64,000 bases of DNA from Demequina maris (GTDB taxonomy: Bacteria; Actinomycetota; Actinomycetes; Actinomycetales; Demequinaceae). This document shows, piece after piece, positions 50,017-59,015 of this stretch. The translations under genes and the position numbers were made by a program. The notes below the pieces were generated by a model, which was not told where the DNA came from, made no database searches, and was given only the letters and a program-made list of their open reading frames with translations. Where the stretch lies: contig NZ_BBLX01000011.1 in NCBI RefSeq assembly GCF_000971155.1, positions 1 to 64,000 on the forward strand, given 5' to 3'. Each line of letters starts with the position of its first letter. Within the stretch, counting starts at the first letter, position 1.

Positions 50017-52377
50017 GTGACCGAACGCCCCAGCAGCCCTCAGCGCGTCTCCACACGCGGCACCTCGTCGACCCCCGCCCAGCCCTCGCGCTCCGGCCAG
50101 GCGCCCACCCGGCGCAGCACCCGGACCGCGCAGAACGGCGGCGCAGCGTGGGCGAGCACGGGCGTGCAGCCGACCGCCGCATCGTCCCCCGCGCCGACGG
50201 GCGGCGGGAACGGCGGGAACGGCGGCGGCAAGGGCACGAAGGGCAAGGACGGCAAGGGCAAGGGCGACCAGCCGCGCTGGAAGAGGATCCTCAAGATCAC
50301 CGGCATCACCGCGCTGATCGCGTTCCTGGTGGCTGTCGCCGTCGGGGCGATCGGCCTCATGGTCATCTACTCGCGGCTCGAGGTGCCCGCGGCGTCCGAC
50401 GTCGCGCTCGCGCAGTCCTCGACCGTGTACTGGGCCGGCGGCAAGCAGGAGATGGCCAAGGTGGGCGAGGTCGACCGCGAGATCATCGACTGCTCGGCGC
50501 TGCCCGACCACGTGCCGCACGCGATCGTCGCCGCGGAGGACCGCAGCTTCTACACGAACGCCGGCATCGACTTCACCGCCACGGCCCGCGCGCTGTACAA
50601 CACCATCGTCCTGGGCAAGACCCAGGGCGGCTCGACCATCACGCAGCAGTACGTCGAGCGCTACTACGTGGGCGAGACCACCACGGACATCCCGGGCAAG
50701 ATCAAGGAGGCGCTGCTCGCGCTCAAGGTCGACTCGGAGCAGACCAAGGACGAGGTCCTCTGCAACTACATGAACACCATCTACCTCGGCCGCGGCGCGT
50801 ACGGCATCGAGGCGGCCGCGCAGGCGTACTTCGGCAAGCCCGCCGAGGAGCTCACGGTGTCCGAGGCCGCGCTGATCGCGGGCGTCATCCCCGCGCCGAG
50901 CGCGTGGGACCCGCGGGTCAGCCCGTCGGACGCCGAGCGGCGCTGGAACTACGTGCTCGACGGCATGGTCGAGGCGGAGTTCCTGTCGCAGGCCGAGCGC
51001 GACGCCCAGGAGCTCCCCGAGACCGTGGAGTACGCGACCTCCGACACGTTCGGCGGCACCAACGGCTACCTCATCCGGGCGGCGCTCGACGAGGCCATCG
51101 CCACGCTCGACCTCACGCAGGAGGAGCTCGAGATGGGCGGCTACCAGGTGGTCACAACCTTCAAGAAGAAGGACCAGGCCAACGTCGTCAAGGCCGTCAA
51201 GCAGATGCCCAAGGACCACGCCGACAACCTCAAGGTCGCGGCGACCACGGTGGACGCCGCGACCGGCGCCGTCACCGGCATGTACGGCGGTCCCGACTAC
51301 CTCGAGATCCAGCGCAACGCGGTCACGCAGGACATCGCGCAGGCGGGCTCGACGTTCAAGCCCTTCGCGATGATCGCGGGCCTGTCCACCGGCTTCTCGC
51401 TCGAGACCGAGTACCTGTCCAACGACTCGATGACCCTGCCGGGCTTCGAGAACCCCGTGCGCAACTACGCCGGCGTGAACTTCGGCTGGATCGACATGGT
51501 CGAGGCCACCGCGAACTCGGTGAACACGTACTACGTGCAGCTCAACGAGGCCGTCGGCCCCGACGTGACCATGGAGACCGCGATCGAGGCGGGCCTGCCC
51601 GAGGACACGGTGGGCCTCGACGCGAACGCCGCGAACGTGCTCGGCACGGCCTCGCCCACCGCGATGCAGATGGCGCAGGCGTACTCGACCATCGCGGACG
51701 GCGGCCTGCGGAAGCCCACGTACATGGTGCAGAAGATCGTCGGCCCCGACGGCGAGATCGCCTTCAAGCACGAGACCGAGGCGGACCGCGTGTTCTCCAA
51801 GGACGTCATCGCGGACACCACGTACGCGATGCAGCAGGTGGTCGAGCGCGGGTCCGCCGTCAAGGCGAGCGCCCTCGGGCGCCCGATCGCGGGCAAGACC
51901 GGTACCTCGAACGACAACAACTCGGCCTGGTTCGCGGGCTTCACGCCGCAGATCGTCGGCATCGTGTCGATGTACCAGGTGGGCGAGGACGGCTCGGTCG
52001 AGTCGATCACCCCGTTCGGCGGCTACTCCGAGATCACCGGCGCGACCGTGCCCACCGACATCTGGGTGTCCATGATGGGACCGATCCTCGACCGCATGGA
52101 CGTGGTGGACTTCCCGCCGCGCGCGGACGTCGGCAAGGCCGTGAACTCGAGCCCGTCGCCGACGGCCACCGCGTCGCCGTCGCCGGAGCCGTCCGAGACG
52201 AGCAAGCCCAAGCCGACCAAGACGAGCACTCCCAAGCCGACGGAGACGTCCGAGCCGGTCACCACGCCCACCCCGGAGCCCACGCCGACGGCGACCGCTG
52301 AGCCCACCCCGGAGCCCACCGCGACGCCGCTGCCCGGCGCCGGACTGGGCAACGGCAACGGGAACGCGGGCGGGTGA
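50017..52377 (+). CDS. Class A penicillin-binding protein (transglycosylase/transpeptidase)
   Basis: A 786-residue bifunctional PBP. A disordered Ser/Gly-rich cytoplasmic region precedes a membrane anchor at ~94-122. The GT51 domain has EDRSFY (~174) and GGSTITQQYVE. The transpeptidase domain has the nucleophile S445 in STFK, SVN as second motif and KTG at 627-629. The tail (~705-786) is Pro/Thr-rich. It polymerises and cross-links peptidoglycan. GTG 50017 is the start. It overlaps the next frame by four bases. Confidence 0.95.
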   Translation: MTERPSSPQRVSTRGTSSTPAQPSRSGQAPTRRSTRTAQNGGAAWASTGVQPTAASSPAPTGGGNGGNGGGKGTKGKDGKGKGDQPRWKRILKITGITALIAFLVAVAVGAIGLMVIYSRLEVPAASDVALAQSSTVYWAGGKQEMAKVGEVDREIIDCSALPDHVPHAIVAAEDRSFYTNAGIDFTATARALYNTIVLGKTQGGSTITQQYVERYYVGETTTDIPGKIKEALLALKVDSEQTKDEVLCNYMNTIYLGRGAYGIEAAAQAYFGKPAEELTVSEAALIAGVIPAPSAWDPRVSPSDAERRWNYVLDGMVEAEFLSQAERDAQELPETVEYATSDTFGGTNGYLIRAALDEAIATLDLTQEELEMGGYQVVTTFKKKDQANVVKAVKQMPKDHADNLKVAATTVDAATGAVTGMYGGPDYLEIQRNAVTQDIAQAGSTFKPFAMIAGLSTGFSLETEYLSNDSMTLPGFENPVRNYAGVNFGWIDMVEATANSVNTYYVQLNEAVGPDVTMETAIEAGLPEDTVGLDANAANVLGTASPTAMQMAQAYSTIADGGLRKPTYMVQKIVGPDGEIAFKHETEADRVFSKDVIADTTYAMQQVVERGSAVKASALGRPIAGKTGTSNDNNSAWFAGFTPQIVGIVSMYQVGEDGSVESITPFGGYSEITGATVPTDIWVSMMGPILDRMDVVDFPPRADVGKAVNSSPSPTATASPSPEPSETSKPKPTKTSTPKPTETSEPVTTPTPEPTPTATAEPTPEPTATPLPGAGLGNGNGNAGG

Positions 52378-52757
52378 GCGTCGGGGCGCTCTCCGCTGTC
52401 GTGACGCTGGCCGCCCTCGCGCTCGGGACTGTCGCGGGCTCGCGGCGCGCGCTGCCCTGGTGGGCGGCCGCGCTCGCGCTGGTCGCGCTCGGCCCGATCG
52501 CCTACGCGCCCTACGCGCCCCTCGCGTCGCTGTGGTTCGTGGTCACGACCCCGGCGCTGACGGCGGTGGCACTCGCGGCCGTCGGGGTCGCGCTCGGCCT
52601 GGCCGCGCGGGCCACGCTGCGGGCCTGGCGAGCGGAGCACGATGCGCTCGCGGCCGGGTGCCGCGCGGCCGTGCTGGCGGCGGTCGCGGTGGTCGTGCTG
52701 GCGGTGCGACGCCGGCGTGTCAGCCCCGTACGGCTCGCTTCAGCCGCAGCGCCGTGA
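52374..52757 (+). CDS. Small membrane protein of unknown function
   Basis: A 127-residue frame starting GTG (GTGA overlap with the PBP stop), with about four hydrophobic segments and a basic C-terminus. No family was recognised. Its 3' end overlaps the converging femX-like gene by 38 bp. Translational coupling supports it, but the composition gives little extra proof. Confidence 0.6.
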   Translation: MSVGALSAVVTLAALALGTVAGSRRALPWWAAALALVALGPIAYAPYAPLASLWFVVTTPALTAVALAAVGVALGLAARATLRAWRAEHDALAAGCRAAVLAAVAVVVLAVRRRRVSPVRLASAAAP

Positions 52758-53763
52758 CCAGCGCGCGGTAGCGCAGCGGCTTGAGCGGCACGTCCCACGC
52801 GCCGTCGCACTCGACGATCTCGCCGAACTGCTGCTTGAACTCCCGCACGCCCATGAGCTGCGGGGCGCGGTCCGAGCCCACGCCGAAGAGGTCGTACTCC
52901 CGCACGCCCTCCTCCTTGAGCGTCATGAGGATCTCCCACTTGATGCGCAGCGCGGCGTTGGTGTCGCGGGCCTCAAGGTTGTTGCCCGCGTAGTAGTCGG
53001 TGCCGCCGTCCTCGTGGACCACCGCGATGACCCAGGCGACGGCCCGGCCGGGCGCGAGGTCGCCGTCGGGGCCGGTGTCGTGGCGGCGCGCGACCCAGAC
53101 GCGGGCATGCGGCGCGAGCGCCTCGAGCATCGTGAGGTACATCTCGGCGGGGAAGATCCCGAAGCCGGCGCCCTCGGCGGTCTCGCGGTAGATGTCGTAG
53201 AGCTCCCCGAAGGCCTCGGCGCTGAGGCCGGTCTCCTCGGTCACCGTCATCGCCTCGTCCTTGAGGGTTCTGCGGATCTTGTAGCGGCCGCGCTTGGAGA
53301 ACGTCGCCATGATCGCGTCGGGCTCGGGCGTCAGGTCGATGTACACCGTGTGGTCGAACGTGACGGTCTGCAGGAGCTCCTGCAGCTCGGGCGCCGCGTG
53401 GCGGGCGTGCATCCGCAGGAACACCGCCCACGGGAAGCGCTCCTTGATGTCCGACGTGAGCGCGTCCCGGATCGCCTTCTCGTGCTCCGCGGTGCGCTCC
53501 ACGAGCGGGACGGGCCCGTGCTTGGCCCACACGTACGGGAAGCCGCGCACCTCGTAGCGGGACAGCGAGACCACGGCCACCGGCGCATCGTCCCCGCCCA
53601 GGACGGCGAGGCGCACCAGGTGCTCGCGGCCGGGCACGGCCGCGTCGTAGGCGTCCCACGCGGGGGCCTGCTCGATGGGGACCGGGTGGTCGGCGCCGCG
53701 GGCGAGCTCGAGGAACCGCTCGTCGGAGACCTCCTCGACGCGGAGGGGCGTGGGGATCGTCAT
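52720..53763 (-). CDS. FemX/FemAB-like peptidoglycan aminoacyltransferase
   Basis: A 347-residue Fem-family protein with the two GNAT-like lobes; FSKRGRYKIRRTLKDEAM and ALRIKWEILMTLKEEGVREYDLFGVG are typical family segments. Fem enzymes transfer an amino acid from tRNA to the lipid II stem peptide to begin the interpeptide bridge. ATG 53763 is chosen. The adjacent ATP-grasp ligase and upstream PBP suggest a wall cluster. Confidence 0.88.
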   Translation of the reverse strand: MTIPTPLRVEEVSDERFLELARGADHPVPIEQAPAWDAYDAAVPGREHLVRLAVLGGDDAPVAVVSLSRYEVRGFPYVWAKHGPVPLVERTAEHEKAIRDALTSDIKERFPWAVFLRMHARHAAPELQELLQTVTFDHTVYIDLTPEPDAIMATFSKRGRYKIRRTLKDEAMTVTEETGLSAEAFGELYDIYRETAEGAGFGIFPAEMYLTMLEALAPHARVWVARRHDTGPDGDLAPGRAVAWVIAVVHEDGGTDYYAGNNLEARDTNAALRIKWEILMTLKEEGVREYDLFGVGSDRAPQLMGVREFKQQFGEIVECDGAWDVPLKPLRYRALVTALRLKRAVRG

Positions 53764-53881
53764 GGCCACGAGCCTATCGGCGGGGTCGCGGCGCTCGTCC
53801 GTCGTGCCCCGGTTGATCGCCTGGTGCGACTTCTCGGGCTCGCCTCCGCACCCGATGATCACCGTGGCGCGTGCGCCGTGG

Positions 53882-55159
53882 CTAGAACCCGCTCTCGGTG
53901 GGCCGCGGGTAGTGCTGGCGGTACTTCTGCACCAGGCGCACGTCGAGCGCCCGCACCCATAGCCGGCGCTTGAGGCTCGCGTCGCCCCGGTAGCGCAGCG
54001 GGTGCTGGACGCCGTGGCGGCGCTTCGCGGCCTTCACCTTCGCCTTGAGCGCCGGGTCCAGCAGGTAGCGCAGCAGGAAGCGGTACGGCACCACCGAGTA
54101 CAGCACCTGGTCCTGCGGCACCTGGGGCGCGGCGGGCGCGTCGCCGTCCACGTGGCCGGGCAGCAGGTCGCGTGCCACCATCTCGGCGACGTTGACGCCG
54201 GCCGCGGTGACGTAGAAGTTGTTGCGGCCGATGCGCGGGTTGACCTCGAAGAAGACGTTCTCCCCGGTGCGGCTCGACACCTTGTAGTCGAAGTTCGCGA
54301 AGCCGAAGTAGCCGGCGTGGTCGAGCAGGCGGGCCGCGGCGTCGAAGGCCTCCTGGTCGACGTGCGTGAGGATCGCGGCGGGGATGCCGAGCGTGCCCGG
54401 GGTGTGCTCCTCGAGCAGCACCTGGCCGCCGGCGACCAGCGTGACGGAGCCGTCCGAGTCGCGGTACGCGGTGAGCGAGCGCATGCAGGTCTCGTCGCCG
54501 GGCACGAACTCCTGCAGCAGGAACTCGCTCGGGTACGCGCGCTCCGCGAGGTGGCCGAGGACGGTCTCGATCTGCTCCTCGGACGTGAAGTGGTCGATCT
54601 TCTGCTTGCCCGGGAAGTCCACCTCGAACCAGTCGGCGCTGTCGGCGGGCTTGCCGATCACGGGGTAGTCGAGCCCCGACCCGCGTAGACGCTCCATCGC
54701 CTCGGCCGGCGCGACCGCGCCCGCGGCGAGCGCCTCGGGGGTGAAGCCGACCGCGATGGTGAGCGGCGTCCGGATCCCGACCGCGTCGCACGCCTCGGCG
54801 AACGCGACCTTCGACGACACCGCGTCGAACATCGCGAGGTCCGGCAGCGGCAGGCGCCAGCGCGGGTCCAGGCGGTCGCGGTGCTCGGCGAGCAGGCGCA
54901 CGTGGAAGTCGAGGTTCGTGAAGAGCACGAGCTGGTGGTCCGGGTGGGCGGCCGCGATCTCGTCGAGGCGGCGCAGCAGCGTCTCCGGGGTGAAGACGTC
55001 GGGCTCGACGATCCAGCGCGCGAGCGTCGAGTGGCGGCCGAAGGTGGTGACCCGCGGCCCGAGCACGATCGACTCCCAGCCGAACCGCTCGTGCGCGGCC
55101 CGCTGGAACGCGTACGTCCCGATGTCGCCGCCGAGGCCCACGACCAGCACCTGCTCCAC
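53882..55159 (-). CDS. ATP-grasp carboxylate-amine ligase, D-aspartate-ligase-like
   Basis: A 425-residue ATP-grasp protein similar in length and layout to bacterial D-aspartate ligases (Asl). Residues 1-~110 bind the substrate; the central part has PVIGKPADSADW; the metal-binding end is FFEVNPRIGRNNFYVTAAG. Asl enzymes attach D-Asp to the side-chain amine of lipid II lysine or ornithine. GTG 55159 follows GGGAGG at normal spacing. Together with FemX it may build a Ser/D-acidic bridge; this is inference. Confidence 0.78.
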   Translation of the reverse strand: MEQVLVVGLGGDIGTYAFQRAAHERFGWESIVLGPRVTTFGRHSTLARWIVEPDVFTPETLLRRLDEIAAAHPDHQLVLFTNLDFHVRLLAEHRDRLDPRWRLPLPDLAMFDAVSSKVAFAEACDAVGIRTPLTIAVGFTPEALAAGAVAPAEAMERLRGSGLDYPVIGKPADSADWFEVDFPGKQKIDHFTSEEQIETVLGHLAERAYPSEFLLQEFVPGDETCMRSLTAYRDSDGSVTLVAGGQVLLEEHTPGTLGIPAAILTHVDQEAFDAAARLLDHAGYFGFANFDYKVSSRTGENVFFEVNPRIGRNNFYVTAAGVNVAEMVARDLLPGHVDGDAPAAPQVPQDQVLYSVVPYRFLLRYLLDPALKAKVKAAKRRHGVQHPLRYRGDASLKRRLWVRALDVRLVQKYRQHYPRPTESGF

Positions 55160-55305
55160 ACATACCTCCCGGTTCGCCCGGTCCAGTCTAGGGCGCCTCG
55201 CCCGGCCCGCCCCGGGCCGCGGTCCAGGGCCGCGCGCGGGTGACCCGCGCATCGTCCCTCCCCACCCCCGGGACCTGCTACTGGCGCATCGTCCCTGGCG
55301 GACGG

Positions 55306-55389
55306 TATCCTGTGATGTCGCGGATAGCCCTGACCACCTGGTGAGGACGTCCGCGACTGCATCACCCTCCTGCCACGGAACGTCCGTGG
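55306..55389 (+). promoter_or_regulatory. rpsF leader: -10 candidate and hairpin
   Basis: TATCCT (55306-55311) is a plausible -10. In the ~107-base leader a perfect 7-bp hairpin CCACGGA-ACG-TCCGTGG (55373-55389) occurs shortly before the ribosome site. S6-S18 leader control is known for this operon in other bacteria, but a match to that motif was not established. Confidence 0.45.
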
Positions 55390-55418
55390 CCGCATGAGTC
55401 CAGAGGAGGTGGGTATAG

Positions 55419-55709
55419 ATGCGTCAGTACGAGATGATGATCATCCTCGACCCTGAGATCGACGAGCGCACGGTCACCCCGTCGCTCGACAAGTACCTTC
55501 AGGTCATCACCGGCGACTCCGGCACCGTCGACAAGCTCGACGTGTGGGGCCGTCGCCGCCTGGCCTACCCGATCAAGAAGAAGAACGACGGCATCTACGC
55601 CGTCGTGAACTTCACGTCGGAGTCCGCTACCGCGAAGGAGCTGGAGCGCCAGCTGGGTCTCAACGAGACCATCCTCCGCACCAAGCTGCTCCGCCCGGAC
55701 GCCCACTAA
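55419..55709 (+). CDS. rpsF: 30S ribosomal protein S6
   Basis: A 96-residue S6 starting [25 protein letters not shown] precedes the ATG. It opens the rpsF-ssb-rpsR-rplI operon. Confidence 0.97.
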   Translation: MRQYEMMIILDPEIDERTVTPSLDKYLQVITGDSGTVDKLDVWGRRRLAYPIKKKNDGIYAVVNFTSESATAKELERQLGLNETILRTKLLRPDAH

Positions 55710-55766
55710 GGGTCCGGGCCTCTCCCGACTCTCACCAGCGAATACACGAAACCAAGGGGAACACAC

Positions 55767-56279
55767 ATGGCAGGCGACACCCAGATCACCGTGGTCGGCA
55801 ACCTCACCGGAGACCCGGAGCTTCGCTTCATCTCCTCCGGCGCGGCCGTCGTCAACTTCACGGTGGCGTCCACCCCCCGCACGTTCGACCGTCAGTCGAA
55901 CGAGTGGAAGGACGGCGAGACCCTGTTCATGCGTTGCTCCCTCTGGCGTGAGGCCGCCGAGAACGTCGCAGAGTCCCTCACCAAGGGCATGCGCGTGATC
56001 GTCACCGGCCGTCTCGTGTCCCGCTCGTGGGAGGCGAACGGCGAGAAGCGCTCCGTCATGGAGATGCAGGTCGACGAGGTCGGCCCCTCGCTCCGCTACG
56101 CCACCGCCAAGGTCACGCGCACGCAGCGCGGTGGCCAGGGTGGCGGCTTCAGCGGTGGCGGTGGTGGCGGCGGCTTCGGCGGCGGCAACTCCGGCGGTGG
56201 CTACAGCAGCTCGCCGGCCGGCGGCTCCTCGAACGACCCGTGGGCGACCGCCCCGGCGTCGGACGAGCCGCCGTTCTGA
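55767..56279 (+). CDS. ssb: Single-stranded DNA-binding protein
   Basis: A 170-residue SSB. An OB-fold covers residues 1-~110 ([33 protein letters not shown]). A Gly/Ser-rich linker follows, and the acidic tip DEPPF recruits replication proteins. AAGGGGAAC precedes the ATG. Confidence 0.97.
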   Translation: MAGDTQITVVGNLTGDPELRFISSGAAVVNFTVASTPRTFDRQSNEWKDGETLFMRCSLWREAAENVAESLTKGMRVIVTGRLVSRSWEANGEKRSVMEMQVDEVGPSLRYATAKVTRTQRGGQGGGFSGGGGGGGFGGGNSGGGYSSSPAGGSSNDPWATAPASDEPPF

Positions 56280-56308
56280 TCGGTACTTTTCACTCAGGAG
56301 TCTTCAAC

Positions 56309-56545
56309 ATGGCTAAGCACGACATCCGCAAGCCGCGCAAGAAGGTCAACCCGCTCAAGGCCGCCAAGGTCGAGCGGATCGACTACAAGGACACCGCGCT
56401 GCTTCGCAAGTTCATCTCCGACCGCGGCAAGATCCGTTCGCGCCGCGTCACCGGTGTCACCGTCCAGGAGCAGCGCGAGATCGCGCGTGCGATCAAGGTC
56501 GCGCGCGAGATGGCGCTCCTCCCCTACTCCGGCTCCGGCCGCTGA
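56309..56545 (+). CDS. rpsR: 30S ribosomal protein S18
   Basis: A 78-residue S18 with [28 protein letters not shown] 56309 follows AGGAG. The sequence lacks the cysteine cluster of zinc-binding S18 forms. Confidence 0.97.
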   Translation: MAKHDIRKPRKKVNPLKAAKVERIDYKDTALLRKFISDRGKIRSRRVTGVTVQEQREIARAIKVAREMALLPYSGSGR

Positions 56546-56560
56546 TCGGGGGGAATCCAC

Positions 56561-57007
56561 ATGGCTAAGGTCATCCTGACCCACGAGGTCTCCGGCCTCG
56601 GCATCGCCGGCGACGTCGTCGACGTCAAGGACGGTTACGCCCGCAACTACCTGGTTCCGCGCAAGCTCGCCACCCCGTGGTCGGCCGGCGCCGAGAAGCA
56701 GATCGAGGGTCTCCGCAAGGCGCGCCGCGCCAAGGAGATCGCGACCATCGAGGGTGCCCAGGCTGCGCGCGACGCGCTGCAGTCGGCCCCCGTCGTCGTC
56801 GAGGTGAAGGCCGGCGAGTCCGGTCGTCTCTTCGGCGCCGTGTCGCCCGCCGACATCGCGAACGCGATCGGCGCCCGCGCCACGGTCGACAAGCGTCGCA
56901 TCCACGTCGCCCAGCCCATTAAGGCGCTCGGCGAGTACCAGGTGCAGGTCTCCCTTCACCAGGACGTGGCCGCGAACGTCACCGTCAAGGTGGTCGCCGC
57001 CAAGTAA
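56561..57007 (+). CDS. rplI: 50S ribosomal protein L9
   Basis: A 148-residue L9, beginning MAKVILTHEVSGLG and with the L9 signature KDGYARNYLVPRKLA. A hairpin terminator follows. Confidence 0.97.
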   Translation: MAKVILTHEVSGLGIAGDVVDVKDGYARNYLVPRKLATPWSAGAEKQIEGLRKARRAKEIATIEGAQAARDALQSAPVVVEVKAGESGRLFGAVSPADIANAIGARATVDKRRIHVAQPIKALGEYQVQVSLHQDVAANVTVKVVAAK

Positions 57008-57027
57008 CCCTGCTCCGGCAGGTCGCA

Positions 57028-57065
57028 CGAGGCCCGGGTCTCCCCTTCGGGAGGCCCGGGCCTCG
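57028..57065. terminator. Terminator after rplI
   Basis: An 11-bp outer stem (57028-57038 with 57055-57065) encloses a second CTCCC/GGGAG stem with a CTTC loop. Confidence 0.8.
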
Positions 57066-57559
57066 TCGCATCTCCGACCCCGATGGCGGACCGATCCGGA
57101 GACGATCCGTCAGCCGTGCTAGTCCCGACCCGCATGTCGGACCACATCGAGAACACTCCGACATCGGGGTCGTGGCCCGCCGCGACCGCCGCCCCGCCGC
57201 CGCGTAACGGACACGCCCGGACATTCCGGCACGGAGCGGCGCGACACGCCGGGACACGACACGCCGGGGACTTCCGGCCGAAAGTTGTCCACAGCAAAGC
57301 CCCGTTCAAATCGGCAGGTATGTCGCCCACAACGTGGAAATCTCGCGAGTCATCCACACCCTTGTCCACATTCGCCACGCATGGTTGTCCACGGGTCGAC
57401 GCCGGTCATCCACGGTTGTCCCCAGGTTGTCCACGGCTCATCCACGGGACGGCTTCGCGCCGATTTGTCGGCCTCGCGGCCTGGCCCTACATTCGCGTGT
57501 CTGAGCCGGCTGTCTGAGGTCGGCGCGACACTGGGTGGGACCGGAGGGAGAGGCGCTAC
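57066..57559. promoter_or_regulatory. rplI-dnaB intergenic region
   Basis: Nearly 500 gene-free bases. The first part has nested inverted repeats: CCGACCCCGATG (57074) with CATCGGGGTCG (57162), and ATGTCGGA (57134) with TCCGACAT (57157). The second part holds the DnaA-box cluster. The dnaB promoter must lie near 57450-57540; no exact -10 was fixed. Confidence 0.55.
57285..57446 (+). promoter_or_regulatory. Cluster of eight DnaA-box-like sites upstream of dnaB
   Basis: Nine-mers on the plus strand begin at 57285 and 57362 (TTGTCCACA, perfect), 57385 and 57427 (TTGTCCACG), 57350 (TCATCCACA), 57406 and 57438 (TCATCCACG) and 57416 (TTGTCCCCA). The last four are 10-11 bases apart, on one DNA face. 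The density exceeds that in the dnaA-dnaN gap. Confidence 0.78.
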
Positions 57560-58936
57560 ATGTCCGTCGACGAGCTCGAGGCCGCATACGGCTCGGATCC
57601 GGGACCCCGCAACAGCTTCGACCGTCTGCCCCCGCAGAACCTCGAGGCCGAGCAGAGCGTCCTGGGCTCCATGATGCTCTCGAAGGACGCGATGGCGGAC
57701 GTCATCGAGGCCGTCCGTGGCGACGACTTCTACAAGCCGGCGCACGAGACCGTTTTCGACGTCGCGGTGAAGCTCTACAACGCGGGCGACCCGGTCGACG
57801 CGCTCACCGTCAGCGCGGAGCTCCAGCGCCAGGGCGAGCTGTCCCGCATCGGCGGCGCCGAGTACCTCCACACGCTGATCGCGATGGTGCCGTCGGCGGC
57901 GTCCGCGGGCTACTACGCCCGCATCGTCCGCGAGCAGGCCATCCTCCGCAAGCTGGTCGAGGCCGGCACGCGCATCGCGAACCTCGGCTACGACGGCGAG
58001 GGCGCGGAGGTCGACCAGATCGTCGACGCCGCGTCGTCCGAGATCTTCGCGGTCACCGAGCGCCGCAACTCCGAGGACTACCTCGCCATCGGCGAGATCA
58101 TGGAGCGCACGCTCGAGGAGGTCGACGCCGCCTCGAACCGCGACGGCACGATGCTCGGCGTGCCCACGGGCTTCCGCGACCTCGACGACCTCACCGGCGG
58201 CCTCCAGCCGGGCCAGATGGTCGTCATCGCGGCCCGTCCCGCGGTCGGAAAGTCGACGCTGGGACTCGACATCGCCCGCTCGTGCGCGATCAGGAACAAC
58301 AAGACCGCAGTGATCTTCTCCCTCGAGATGAGCCGTGAGGAGATCACGAAGCGCATGCTCTCGGCGGAGGCGAGCGTCAAGCTGTCGAGCCTCACCAAGG
58401 GACCCATGGGGCCCAGCGACTGGGAGCGGCTCGCGCAGACGGCCGCGTCCGTCGCGAAGGCGCCGCTGTTCATCGACGACAGCCCCAACATGTCGCTGAT
58501 GGAGATCCGCGCGAAGTGCCGCCGCCTCAAGCAGCAGCACGACCTCAAGCTCATCGTGGTCGACTACCTCCAGCTCATGACGTCCGGCCGCAAGGTCGAG
58601 TCGCGTCAGCAGGAGGTGTCGGAGTTCTCGCGTGCGCTCAAGCTCCTCGCGAAGGAGGTCGAGGCGCCGGTCATCGCGATCTCGCAGCTGAACCGTGGCT
58701 CCGAGCAGCGCGGCGACAAGAAGCCGATGCTGTCGGACATGCGTGAGTCCGGCGCGATCGAGCAGGACGCCGACATCGTGATCCTGCTCCACCGCGAGGA
58801 CGTCTACGACCGGGAGAACCGTCCCGGCGAGGCGGACTTCATCGTCGCGAAGCACCGCGCGGGTCCGACCGACACCATCGAGGTCGCCTTCCGCAAGGAC
58901 TATGCCCACTTCACCGACATGGCTCGCGACCTGTAG
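57560..58936 (+). CDS. dnaB: Replicative DNA helicase
   Basis: A 458-residue DnaB of normal length, without an intein. The N-terminal domain spans ~20-170 and the RecA-like domain ~190-458, with Walker A ARPAVGKS (225-232) and Walker B LIVVDYLQLM. It unwinds DNA at the fork and is probably loaded with help from DciA. GGAGGGAGAGG precedes the ATG. Confidence 0.98.
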   Translation: MSVDELEAAYGSDPGPRNSFDRLPPQNLEAEQSVLGSMMLSKDAMADVIEAVRGDDFYKPAHETVFDVAVKLYNAGDPVDALTVSAELQRQGELSRIGGAEYLHTLIAMVPSAASAGYYARIVREQAILRKLVEAGTRIANLGYDGEGAEVDQIVDAASSEIFAVTERRNSEDYLAIGEIMERTLEEVDAASNRDGTMLGVPTGFRDLDDLTGGLQPGQMVVIAARPAVGKSTLGLDIARSCAIRNNKTAVIFSLEMSREEITKRMLSAEASVKLSSLTKGPMGPSDWERLAQTAASVAKAPLFIDDSPNMSLMEIRAKCRRLKQQHDLKLIVVDYLQLMTSGRKVESRQQEVSEFSRALKLLAKEVEAPVIAISQLNRGSEQRGDKKPMLSDMRESGAIEQDADIVILLHREDVYDRENRPGEADFIVAKHRAGPTDTIEVAFRKDYAHFTDMARDL

Positions 58937-59015
58937 CTCCCGCGTCACCCATCCGTCCCCTCGAACGCTCCGAACGCCTTGCGCCGACGGTCCGGACGAG
59001 AGGGAGGATGGGCAG

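Noticed and set aside
52639..52650. Extra copies of the dispersed word with one mismatch (for example GCACGATGCG, CGCATCGTGC)
   Set aside because: Left out of the count because one-base variants inside coding sequence cannot be told from codon usage.
57560..58936. Intein in DnaB
   Set aside because: The protein has the normal length of 458 residues and unbroken Walker motifs.
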